DNA from: Cyanobacteriota bacterium
GTDB taxonomy: Bacteria > Cyanobacteriota > Cyanobacteriia > PCC-6307 > Cyanobiaceae
DNA: 37,831 nt
Assembly: GCA_026389285.1 (NCBI GenBank)
Contig: JAPLID010000019.1
Location: 1 to 37,831, forward strand
Reading direction: 5' to 3'
The notes below the pieces were generated by a model. The model saw only the letters and a program-made list of their open reading frames with translations. It had not been told where the DNA came from and did not search any database. Below are positions 8,014 to 16,057 of the stretch, piece by piece (positions within the stretch are counted from its first letter, which is position 1; each line of letters starts with the position of its first letter). A program made the translations under genes and the position numbers.

Positions 8014-10329
8014 CTATCGATTCTGGAAGCAGGTCATACGACCTGTGATCTGGATCAGTTTCAGCCCGAGGATCTGTCGATGTCGGCCTTCTTCGCTGCT
8101 GATCGCCGCCAGTCGATGCTCCAGGGCCGGGCGATCGTTGGCGGGGTGAACGATCACCACCTCGTCCCAGTCGGGGAGATCACTCTCTGCTGCTGTCGAG
8201 AGTGCCGGTAGTTCTGGCCTTTCACCCACCAGCACCGGGATGCAGCCGGCAGCCAGGCTTTGCCATAGGCGGCCGGGATCAGCATCGCCGACGTCGTTGC
8301 AGAGACAGAATCGCCGTCGTTCCAGCCGTTCGTCTGTAGCCTCTGCGATTCCGGTGCGCTGCTCCCAGGGCACTGGCGGGCACGCCTTAACGGCAGAGGA
8401 CGCCTTCGCTGCGAGCAGGGGCCAGGGATGCAGGTGCAGGCCCTCGTATTCATCGATGCCCCTGGGTTTGTGGCTCAGCCACAGATCGCAGATGCCGCAG
8501 GCCTGAAACAGGTGGATCTGCTGGCGCCATTGGCGGTGCTGGCAGACACTGTGAACGGCCAGGCGACGGCCGAATCTGCCCAACACCTGGGCGATCGCAC
8601 CGATGCGGGCGCCGTAGGCCTCAATCAGGCGCAGCGGCTCCTGGTTTCGCTGAGCGAAGGTGGCCCAGGGCAGGGCGACGTAAAGATTGCAGGGATCGCC
8701 CGTCAGCGCTGGCTCCTGGAGTCGGGCGTGGCTGAGCCAGGCCTGCTCTTCGGTGGGATTGGTGGTATCCCACACCAGCAGGGCCTTGCTGGTTTGGGAT
8801 GGGGCGGAGCGGATCAGACCCGCTTTCCACTCCAGTAGGGGACGGGTGAATCCTCGCCGGAACAGAGCTTCGCGTTCGTGGATCAGGGGGGGGGCAACTT
8901 CGGTGGAAGCGGCCTGATAGGCCCAGGGCCAGAAGCGATCGACCCACTGCAGCCCTCCAGCGCCGGCCAGCACCTCGAATCGATCGCCGAAGCCGGCTAG
9001 CTTGCGTGGTCCGAGAGGTTCCTCCGGAGCCAGAAGCACCGGTGCTGTCGCCACGATCACCCGCAGCTCGAGCAAGGCGCCCTGCGGGGTCGGTGCCTCC
9101 TGCGGTTGGCCATCGGGTCGGTGCAGCGTGAGCCGCAGCTGCCCGACCTGCCTTGGGAAAGGAGGGGTGATCAGGTGCTGGGGGGCTGGCCGCGCAAGCG
9201 CCGATGGGTCGGCATCCGCCTGTATCCACGCGCTCCAGTCGTGACCAGGCCCTCGGCTCTCCAGCTGAGGCCGATAGTCGGCGTAGCTGGGTGGAACCGT
9301 CAAGGCGATGGCCAGCACCACAGGCGAGGGTTCCAGAACCAGTTGGATCTCGCCTTGCCATAGGGCGGAGAGCGGCAACAGGATTCGCTCGGCTGTGCGG
9401 AGCAGCTCAAGCGGCACGGTCTGTCTCTGCTGCGTCCTGATCACCTCAGCCTTGAGATCTTCACTGCCAAGGGCTCGCCCCTCTCCCAGTAGGCGGCGCA
9501 GCCGCTCCTGATGGCGGAAGCTGCAGTTCTGCTGGCGATCCAGCCTCAGGTAGGGCCATGCCTCAGCTCGGTCGCCGTCCAGCTGCAGAGTCAGGCCACC
9601 GCTGCTTTCGGCGGAGCGTGACCAGATCGTGTGCTCGAGTTCAGAGCACTCCCCCGGCGCTAGTGCGGGATGAACGTAGGTGCAGGCCCCGAACAGGCGC
9701 TCACTGGCCTGGCCGCCGCCGGTCGGCGGCCGCTGATGCCGATGCAGCGTGCGGATGTGGTGGCAGGGATTGCTGAGGCTGAAGCCATGACTCCACAGAA
9801 CGTGGGCGATGCGGTTGTCGCAGCCCAGCAAGCCCAGGGGCATGGCACTGGCATGGAGCAGGCTGGCTTCAATCGGTGCATCGCTGCGGATCGCCCAGGT
9901 GTCCTGGCTCCACTGGGGATTGGGGTGCAGGGTTGCGGTGTCGTCCTCCTGGGGTTGATGGCGGGACAGAGCGAGACTGTGGCGTGGTGTCGGCAGCCAG
10001 GCAGGCAGGTGTGCAAGGCCCTCACCGAAGGCGATGTCCGCATTGGCCAGCAGGATGATCGCATCGCTCTGCTGGCGACTCAGTTCCAGCCAGTCGGCGA
10101 AGGTGGCGCGGCGATCCAGGGGGATGACTTCGCAGGCTCCGGCGCTGGCGGGCAACGGCGGTGCTGAGGGTTCCACCCAGATGAGGGTCGAGCTGATCGC
10201 CGGATGATCGAGATTGTGCTTCAGGCAGCGATCGATTTCCGACTGACGCTGGCTGGTGGCGCAGGCGTAATACTGAACGCACAGAATCAGCTTCACCGGG
10301 GAGAAGATCCTGTCGGCATGGTTCACCAT
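8014..10329 (-). CDS. Glycosyltransferase paralogous to the first half of the 1409-aa enzyme
   Basis: A 771-residue protein collinear with roughly the first 830 residues of the gene at 2707-6936. Shared motifs include QYY, NADI, PQWSQDTW, GCDNRIAHV, WSHGF, HIRTLHRHQ and LEHTIWSRS in the N-terminal domain, then GDRFEV and DRFWPW in the middle and SVCQHRQWRQQ before the exostosin-like domain (DPGRLWQSLAAGCIPVLVG near residue 685). It lacks the second exostosin-like domain and C-terminal extension of its paralogue. It is also clearly richer in GC, so the two copies diverged or arrived separately. ATG at 10329 is used; an in-frame GTG at 10296 would start the protein just ahead of the first beta strand, as in the paralogue. 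First gene of the minus-strand glycan operon, four bases before the next gene. Confidence 0.72.
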   Translation of the reverse strand: MVNHADRIFSPVKLILCVQYYACATSQRQSEIDRCLKHNLDHPAISSTLIWVEPSAPPLPASAGACEVIPLDRRATFADWLELSRQQSDAIILLANADIAFGEGLAHLPAWLPTPRHSLALSRHQPQEDDTATLHPNPQWSQDTWAIRSDAPIEASLLHASAMPLGLLGCDNRIAHVLWSHGFSLSNPCHHIRTLHRHQRPPTGGGQASERLFGACTYVHPALAPGECSELEHTIWSRSAESSGGLTLQLDGDRAEAWPYLRLDRQQNCSFRHQERLRRLLGEGRALGSEDLKAEVIRTQQRQTVPLELLRTAERILLPLSALWQGEIQLVLEPSPVVLAIALTVPPSYADYRPQLESRGPGHDWSAWIQADADPSALARPAPQHLITPPFPRQVGQLRLTLHRPDGQPQEAPTPQGALLELRVIVATAPVLLAPEEPLGPRKLAGFGDRFEVLAGAGGLQWVDRFWPWAYQAASTEVAPPLIHEREALFRRGFTRPLLEWKAGLIRSAPSQTSKALLVWDTTNPTEEQAWLSHARLQEPALTGDPCNLYVALPWATFAQRNQEPLRLIEAYGARIGAIAQVLGRFGRRLAVHSVCQHRQWRQQIHLFQACGICDLWLSHKPRGIDEYEGLHLHPWPLLAAKASSAVKACPPVPWEQRTGIAEATDERLERRRFCLCNDVGDADPGRLWQSLAAGCIPVLVGERPELPALSTAAESDLPDWDEVVIVHPANDRPALEHRLAAISSEEGRHRQILGLKLIQITGRMTCFQNR

Positions 10330-10506
10330 AGGTCTCGGCCGGAGGCGTTAGGGGTTCAGGGGCGGATCCGGCCGGCTCAGGTGGAACTGTTTTGGTCTGC
10401 TGCTGCATCAGCATGCAAGACAGTCGCCAGCAAGGCTGACAGGTGCTCGGCTGCTTCGCTCTGTGACAAACTGGCTTAGACTTTCAGCCTGAACGTTCAG
10501 TTTTCT
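10330..10506. promoter_or_regulatory. Divergent intergenic region between glycan and secretion operons
   Basis: The glycan operon leaves to the left and the type I secretion operon to the right from this 177-base gap, so promoters for both must lie here or inside the flanking genes. No clear -10/-35 pair could be fixed on either strand. The most obvious structure is the perfect palindrome at 10489-10500, listed separately. Shared control of the two operons is possible but not shown. Confidence 0.4.
10489..10500. promoter_or_regulatory. Perfect 12-bp palindrome upstream of the PPIase gene
   Basis: CTGAACGTTCAG is an exact palindrome that ends six bases before the GTG start codon. Its position fits an operator of a dimeric repressor or a small hairpin at the ribosome entry site. 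It carries GAAC/GTTC half-sites, but without the spacer expected for a known SOS box. Confidence 0.35.
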
Positions 10507-11256
10507 GTGATTGAGCTGCCCCCTGGACACCCCTGTCTGAGTGCCGATGAGCTGAATCGCCTGATCCGCCAGCAATCGCTTGGTCACCAGATTGCCCAGG
10601 CCATGATTGTCGATCAAATCGTCCACTCCGTCCAGCTTGATGAGCAGGAATCGGGCAAGCTTGTCGATTCATACCTAGCAGATCGAGGCATCTCTGATCC
10701 AGTCGCGCGTGCTTCCTATCTGGAGGTGGAGTCGATCAGTGAAGATGATCTGCTCTGGAGAGCAACAACAGCCAGAAGATTGGAGATCCATCGCCAACAG
10801 CACCATGGTCCCGATGTTGAATCTCATTTTCTCGATCGCAAGCTGCATCTCGACCAGGTCACTTATTCTCTGATTCGCGTTCGCGACGCCGATCTTGCCG
10901 CTGAAATCTATCAGCAGATTCGTGAGGGCGAAGCTGATTTTGAGCAGCTTGCTCCGTTGTACTCCGAGGGCCAGGAACGCAACAGCGGTGGCTTGATTGG
11001 TCCTGTGCCGCTCGGAGTTTCTCACCCTGATCTGATCCCTCGGTTGCGCACTGGTGAGCTCCAGCAATTGTGGGAGCCCATTTTTGTCGTCGATATCTGG
11101 GTGGTGTTGCGTCTGGAGCAACGAATCACCGCCCAGCTGGACGAGGCGATGCGCGTCCAGCTTGAGCAGGAGCTGTTCGAACTTTGGTTTCTTGAGCGTG
11201 CCCGCGCAGTGCTGGCTGGAGAAATGCTCTCGCCCTTGGCTGTTGCAGCGTCATGA
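10507..11256 (+). CDS. Parvulin-type peptidyl-prolyl isomerase (type I secretion partner)
   Basis: A 249-residue protein with a SurA-like alpha-helical N-terminal part (residues 1-115) and a parvulin/rotamase domain (about 120-215). The rotamase domain shows a beta strand after LDQVTYSLIRV, EGEADFEQLAPLYSE and the family signature N-S-G-G-L-I-G-P-V-P. A conserved closing strand (F-V-V-D-I-W-V-V-L-R-L) follows. No signal peptide is visible, so it probably acts in the cytoplasm, perhaps keeping the secreted substrate unfolded. Its TGA overlaps the ATG of the exporter (ATGA), and PPIase-exporter-HlyD operons are known from other cyanobacteria. The start is GTG at 10507; no better start lies in frame upstream. 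Alternative: a generic foldase unrelated to secretion, less likely given the coupling. Confidence 0.8.
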   Translation: MIELPPGHPCLSADELNRLIRQQSLGHQIAQAMIVDQIVHSVQLDEQESGKLVDSYLADRGISDPVARASYLEVESISEDDLLWRATTARRLEIHRQQHHGPDVESHFLDRKLHLDQVTYSLIRVRDADLAAEIYQQIREGEADFEQLAPLYSEGQERNSGGLIGPVPLGVSHPDLIPRLRTGELQQLWEPIFVVDIWVVLRLEQRITAQLDEAMRVQLEQELFELWFLERARAVLAGEMLSPLAVAAS

Positions 11257-14200
11257 GTGCAACGGCTCCCGGTTCGTCGTCCGATTCCCACCCTTCTGAC
11301 CAGGCTCCAGAGCAGGTTCTTGCCCAGTTCGAACCCTTCAAGGGTTTGGCAGCCGATGTGCTGATCGTACTGGCACCGTTTTTGGTCGAGCGCGATTTCC
11401 GCCTCGGTCAGACGTTGCTGGAGGCCCATCTTTTGCCCCCCTCCGTGTATTGCCTGTTGCAGGGCCAGGTGCGGGTGCTGTCACCGACATCGGCTTCTGC
11501 CCATTCGCGCACGATTGATCGGTTGGGCCCCGGTTCGCTGGTGGGTTGGTGTGGTCTGGTGCGTGGCCGCCCCTGTGAGACGGTGCGGGCGATGGGGCCT
11601 GTCAAGGTGCTCGAGTTCCCAGCCGATCGCTTTCTGCCACTGCTTGAGGGGCATCCATCACTGGCCAGTTGGTTTCATCGTCAGCTGCCCCACGCCGAGC
11701 TCTATCAGCTGCTTCAGGAGCATGCCCAGCATCAACCAGCCTATGCCCCCTTTCTGGATGATTGGTTGAGCCATGAGCTGGCTGTTGGCCTGATCAGTCA
11801 AACCTCAGGTTCCACGCCTCCGGTGGATCCGCAAACGGATCTGGTGTGGCTGTTCAGCAGTGGTGGTCCCCTCGCGGCGGTCTGGAACCCGGACGACTTT
11901 CAGGCCGCTTCCTCGGCTTCCCCATCATTCCCCTGGCTGCGGTTGATCGGATTGCCCGTACCGCCCCAGCCTGTAAGTCAGCCCTTGGTTGCGGCGGACC
12001 AGGCCGCCGGTGGGCAGGTCACCGACATCGAACAGGTTGGTACCTCCGAGGTGGTTTCCTCCCCTCCCCCTTGGCCCCTGTCGCCCATCTCGCCGAAGGG
12101 AGAAATCCTGTCCCTGTCTCGGGCGAGTGGGCCGGCGGCTGTGCCGCTGGCGATCGCGATGGCGCTGGCTCGTTATTTCAACCTGCCTCTGAATCGTGAC
12201 GGAATCATTGATTTCATTGCTGGTATTCTGCGCCAGCAGACTCATTTGAATCTGGTCAATGCTGGTCAGATGCTCGATTACCTCGGGCTACGGGTGGTCA
12301 TGACCAAGGTTCCCCTGGACCGCTTGCAGCGGGTCCCCGCACCGGCTGTTCTGGAGCAGCATCAGCAACTTGTGTTGCTGGATGGTGTCGATGACGATGG
12401 CCAACTCCGGATTCTTGATCCCGAGTTGGGCCCCTTGCATGTGCCGCTGGCTGACATGCAGGTGGATGAGAACGGCTTGGTGGAGCTGCTGTTGCTTGAT
12501 CGCCGCGTTGACAGCATGGAGGCGCGTTTTGGTTGGGGCTGGTTCATGCCCTTCATCCGGCCGCATCGCCGCGAATTGATTGAGGTGATCGTTGCCTCAA
12601 GTGTGGTTAACTTGCTGGCTCTGGTGACACCCCTGGGTTTGCAGGTGCTGATTGACCAGGTGGCCCGTTATCAGAATCTCAGTGCTTTGATCAGCATTTC
12701 TTTTCTATTATTGATTGCTGGCGTTGCGACCGCCGTCGTGCGTACTTTGCGTACTTACATCTTTGCACAGGTTGCCAATCGAATTGACCAGGATAGTAAA
12801 TCCACGATTTTGGATCGGCTTGTGCGCCTGCCGCAGGGTTTCTTCGATAGTCGGCCAGTGGGGCAGATCATCTACTATTTTAATATGCTCGATCGGCTCA
12901 GGGAGTTCCTGCTTGGGCAAGCATTGACGACCGTTGTCGATTTTTGTTTTGCCATTCTCTATGTCCTGATTCTGCTGGCGATCAATCCGTTGCTGACTGT
13001 GGTCACGCTCAGCACGCTGCCGTTGATGCTGATTCTGGCCCTGGTGACGAATCCAATGTTTGAAGGGCAGGTCAAGCGCTCCCTCCATGAGTCGGTGCGT
13101 ACTTACTCTTTCCTGAACGAGGCGATTACAGGCATCCAGACGATTAAATCGCAGAATGCCGAGACCAAGACTCGCTGGGAGTTCCTGAATCGCTACTCGC
13201 GTTTTATTGGCGAGGATTTTAAGCTTAAGCTCACGACTGAATCGATTGGCAATATCGCCACTTTTATCAATGATCTTAATGGCCTCTTGGTCATTGGTTT
13301 TGGTATTTGGTTGGTGATGCAGAATCAGCTGACTCTAGGCGGTTTCATCGCATTCCGAATTATTTCAGGCTATATCACCCGGCCTCTGGTTCAGCTTGTG
13401 CAGACCTGGCAGCAATTCAGGATCACCAGTCGCCAGTTGCAGATGGTTGGTGATGTTGTTGATCGCAATACAGAGCAGTCTGACGAAGAGGCAACCAACA
13501 TCCCGATGCCCCCGGTCTCGGGTCAGGTCAAGTTTGAAAATGTCGATTTTCGCTTTAATGATGATGGTCCGCTGATTTTACAGAACATCAATCTTGAGAT
13601 TCCTCAGGGATGTTTTGTCGGCATGGTCGGCAGTTCCGGCAGCGGTAAGAGCACGGTGCTCAAGCTCCTGCCCCGTTTCTATCGTCCCCTCGCGGGCAAG
13701 GTGTTGATCGATGGTTTTGATGTCTCGAAGGTGGAGCTGTATTCGCTAAGACGCCAGGTGGGCGTGGTGCCTCAGGACAGCTTGCTGTTTGATGGCACCA
13801 TTCGTGAAAATCTATTGCTCGTCAAGCCCGATGCCACGGTTGACGAGATGATCCGGGCTGCCCGAATCGCTTGCGCCCATGATTTCATCATGGACATGCC
13901 CCAGGGCTACAACTCCAGTGTGGGCGAGCGCGGAGCTGGGCTGTCCGGTGGTCAGCGACAGCGCCTGGCGATCGCCAGGGCCGTGCTTCAGAATCCACGC
14001 ATGCTGATTTTCGATGAAGCCACGAGCGCTCTCGATGCTCGGACCGAACGGGAATTGTGTCGCAACTTGTTTGAAGCGTTCCGAGGCAGGACGGTTTTCT
14101 TCATCACCCACCGGCTCAGCACGATCCGACCGGCCGACATGATTGTGTTGATGGATCGCGGCGCTGTCATGGAAACGGGCTCGCACGAAGAGTTGATGAC

Positions 14201-14258
14201 GATGCGCGGCTGGTACTACGCCCTCTACAACAGTCAGAATCTTGAGGGGCTGAGCTGA
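11253..14258 (+). CDS. Type I secretion ABC exporter with Crp-like and C39-like domains
   Basis: A 1001-residue HlyB/LapB-class inner-membrane exporter. Residues about 20-150 look like a cyclic-nucleotide-binding (Crp-type) fold ending in HPSLASWF, but the phosphate-binding cassette lacks the usual G-E pair (it reads GSLVGWCGL), so cAMP binding is doubtful. Residues about 285-425 form a peptidase-C39-like domain with A-S-G-P in place of the catalytic cysteine region, so it should be a non-proteolytic substrate-docking domain. Six membrane helices follow (440-740). The ATPase has Walker A GSSGSGKST (about 793), signature LSGGQRQR, Walker B MLIFDEATSALD and the switch histidine (ITHRLST). A non-peptidase C39 domain is typical of exporters of RTX proteins without a double-glycine leader. 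It overlaps the PPIase and HlyD genes by a few bases. Confidence 0.9.
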   Translation: MSATAPGSSSDSHPSDQAPEQVLAQFEPFKGLAADVLIVLAPFLVERDFRLGQTLLEAHLLPPSVYCLLQGQVRVLSPTSASAHSRTIDRLGPGSLVGWCGLVRGRPCETVRAMGPVKVLEFPADRFLPLLEGHPSLASWFHRQLPHAELYQLLQEHAQHQPAYAPFLDDWLSHELAVGLISQTSGSTPPVDPQTDLVWLFSSGGPLAAVWNPDDFQAASSASPSFPWLRLIGLPVPPQPVSQPLVAADQAAGGQVTDIEQVGTSEVVSSPPPWPLSPISPKGEILSLSRASGPAAVPLAIAMALARYFNLPLNRDGIIDFIAGILRQQTHLNLVNAGQMLDYLGLRVVMTKVPLDRLQRVPAPAVLEQHQQLVLLDGVDDDGQLRILDPELGPLHVPLADMQVDENGLVELLLLDRRVDSMEARFGWGWFMPFIRPHRRELIEVIVASSVVNLLALVTPLGLQVLIDQVARYQNLSALISISFLLLIAGVATAVVRTLRTYIFAQVANRIDQDSKSTILDRLVRLPQGFFDSRPVGQIIYYFNMLDRLREFLLGQALTTVVDFCFAILYVLILLAINPLLTVVTLSTLPLMLILALVTNPMFEGQVKRSLHESVRTYSFLNEAITGIQTIKSQNAETKTRWEFLNRYSRFIGEDFKLKLTTESIGNIATFINDLNGLLVIGFGIWLVMQNQLTLGGFIAFRIISGYITRPLVQLVQTWQQFRITSRQLQMVGDVVDRNTEQSDEEATNIPMPPVSGQVKFENVDFRFNDDGPLILQNINLEIPQGCFVGMVGSSGSGKSTVLKLLPRFYRPLAGKVLIDGFDVSKVELYSLRRQVGVVPQDSLLFDGTIRENLLLVKPDATVDEMIRAARIACAHDFIMDMPQGYNSSVGERGAGLSGGQRQRLAIARAVLQNPRMLIFDEATSALDARTERELCRNLFEAFRGRTVFFITHRLSTIRPADMIVLMDRGAVMETGSHEELMTMRGWYYALYNSQNLEGLS

Positions 14259-15739
14259 TGGCCAAAGGTCCGTCCCTGAGGCAACGCCTGCATTTGGCTT
14301 GCGATTTTCTGATTGCCCCACTGCGGGGCCGCTCCAGTCCCAGGCCCATCGCCGCTCCCCGGGTTGATACCTCCGTGGTGCCGGTCCGTGTCGACCTGCT
14401 GCAAGATCCCGACGGCAAGCCAGCTTCGGGGACGCTCTTGCGCCAGGGGCCCAAGCCGCCGTCCGGCGTTACCGCGCAGCCTGAATGGCAGTTCAGTCAG
14501 ACAGTCCTGCTGCGCAAGAGCGGCCTGAGCTCCACGGCTCTGGTCTGGAGTTCGGTCAGCATCACCGGTGTGTTGCTGATTTGGGCCATCGTCGCGCCGC
14601 TGAACGAGACCGTGGCGGTGCAGGGCAAGTTGCAGCCGGTCTCCAGTGTCAAGCGCATCGATGCTCCCGTGCCCGGCCAGGTGGAGGCGGTGCTGGTCAG
14701 CGAGGGTCAGCGGGTGAGTAAGGGTCAGGCTCTGCTGCGTTTCAATCTCCAGGAGGCCCGCAGCAGCCTCAAGGCCGCCCTGGCGGTCCGAACCCAGTTG
14801 CTCAATGAGATTCAGGTTTACCGGGCCAGCCTTGGTGAAGTGGATGATCGGGGCCTGAGCCCCAATCAACGGAGACAATTGGCCAGCCAGCAGGGTGAGA
14901 TCGAAGGCCGGCGCAAGGCTGCCCAGCAGGATCTGTTCAAAAGTCAGGCCCGATTGAGTGGACTGCTGGTCACCCTGGCTACGGCGGAGAACGTGGCCAA
15001 TCGTTATCGGGACTTGCGGGATACCGGTGCTGTCAGTGAAGTGCAGGTGCTGGAGGCTATCACCAAGGTGCAGGAGCTTAAATCCCAGCGCAGTGTCGAA
15101 GAACGAGAGATCTCCAGGCTGCAGGCCGTGTTGTCGGCCACCCAGGCCACGCCTGGCATCGACCTGCGCAAGCGCATCGAAGATAATCTCAGTCGTATTG
15201 CCGAACTGGATCGCGACATCAGCCAGGCTCGTCAGCGCATTCAGTTCGGTGTGTTGACAGCGCCGTCACCCGGTCAGGTGTTTGATATCAATGTCGGTCC
15301 GGGCAGTGTGGTGCAGGCGGTTCAGCAGGAGGTCAGCAAGCCCGTGATGAAGATCGTGCCTGATGACGTTTTGCAGGCCAAGGTGTATCTGCCCAACACC
15401 GCCATCGGCTTCGTGCGTGTTGGTCAGCGGGCTGATATTTCCCTGGATACGTTCCCCGCCAATGACTATGGCCGCATTCCGGCCACGGTCAAGAGCATCG
15501 GCTCTGATGCCTTGGCGGCCAAAGATCTGGGTCAGGGGCTTGCTGATAATGCGCAGGGTCTCTTTTTCCCGGCAATATTGCAGCTCAAGCGTCAGAGTCT
15601 GCAGCTTGAGAAAAAAGCTATTCCGCTACAAGCTGGTATGTCGCTGACAGCCGATATTACCCTCCGGCAGCGTCGTTATATCAGTATATTAACCGGTTAT
15701 TTCGAGAACCAGCGCCTGAACCTGGAGCGGTTGCGCTGA
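14258..15739 (+). CDS. HlyD-family periplasmic adaptor (membrane fusion) protein
   Basis: A 493-residue adaptor linking the ABC exporter to an outer-membrane TolC-like channel. A Pro-rich cytoplasmic tail (1-90) precedes one membrane helix (about 95-117, ending LLIWAIVAPL). Then comes the first half of the lipoyl/barrel-sandwich domain (SVKRIDAPVPGQVEAVLVSE), a long alpha-hairpin (about 160-315), the second half (VLTAPSPGQVFDINV) and a beta-barrel with the C-terminal HlyD signature region (L-Q-A-G-M-S-L-T-A-D-I-T-L). The start codon shares one base with the exporter stop (TGATG), so expression is coupled. No outer-membrane channel gene is in the window; it must be supplied elsewhere in the genome. 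Confidence 0.9.
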   Translation: MAKGPSLRQRLHLACDFLIAPLRGRSSPRPIAAPRVDTSVVPVRVDLLQDPDGKPASGTLLRQGPKPPSGVTAQPEWQFSQTVLLRKSGLSSTALVWSSVSITGVLLIWAIVAPLNETVAVQGKLQPVSSVKRIDAPVPGQVEAVLVSEGQRVSKGQALLRFNLQEARSSLKAALAVRTQLLNEIQVYRASLGEVDDRGLSPNQRRQLASQQGEIEGRRKAAQQDLFKSQARLSGLLVTLATAENVANRYRDLRDTGAVSEVQVLEAITKVQELKSQRSVEEREISRLQAVLSATQATPGIDLRKRIEDNLSRIAELDRDISQARQRIQFGVLTAPSPGQVFDINVGPGSVVQAVQQEVSKPVMKIVPDDVLQAKVYLPNTAIGFVRVGQRADISLDTFPANDYGRIPATVKSIGSDALAAKDLGQGLADNAQGLFFPAILQLKRQSLQLEKKAIPLQAGMSLTADITLRQRRYISILTGYFENQRLNLERLR

Positions 15740-15741
15740 GT

Positions 15742-16014
15742 ATGAAGCTGAAGGATCACCCCTGGTGGCGCCATGTACCTCCAGCTGAAAGACGACAGAG
15801 GGCTCGGCAAATACAACGGATGCGTTGGTCTGCCTGGTTGAGCAAGCGGCGACATCGTCTTTTGCTGATTCTGGGGTTTTATGGCTTGCTCTGCCTTCTC
15901 CCGTTATTGATCGGTCAGCCGCACTTATCGGTTTATGCCCTCTTGCCGGTCTTCCTGGTGCCGCCGGTGGCCTATCTCGGCTATCTGCTGGCCTGGCATG
16001 AATTCCATCGCTGA
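15742..16014 (+). CDS. Small membrane protein at the end of the secretion operon
   Basis: A 90-residue protein starting two bases after the HlyD stop, so it is likely co-transcribed. A strongly basic N-terminal region (residues 1-38, many Arg and Lys plus three Trp) is followed by two hydrophobic segments (about 40-57, LLLILGFYGLLCLLPLLI, and 64-84), suggesting a hairpin in the cytoplasmic membrane with the basic tail inside. No family is recognised. It could be an accessory or stabilising subunit of the exporter, which is inference from position only. Confidence 0.6.
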   Translation: MKLKDHPWWRHVPPAERRQRARQIQRMRWSAWLSKRRHRLLLILGFYGLLCLLPLLIGQPHLSVYALLPVFLVPPVAYLGYLLAWHEFHR

Positions 16015-16057
16015 GCCCCAAGCCTCATTTGGCACGACTGTCGAATCTTCGCCCCAG

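Noticed and set aside
8621..9361. Minus-strand open frame of 246 codons inside the 771-residue glycosyltransferase
   Set aside because: A shadow frame; arginine-rich and without motifs, while the other frame has paralogue-supported motifs.
10489..10500. LexA/SOS box
   Set aside because: The half-sites GAAC/GTTC directly abut, while known boxes have a spacer of several bases.
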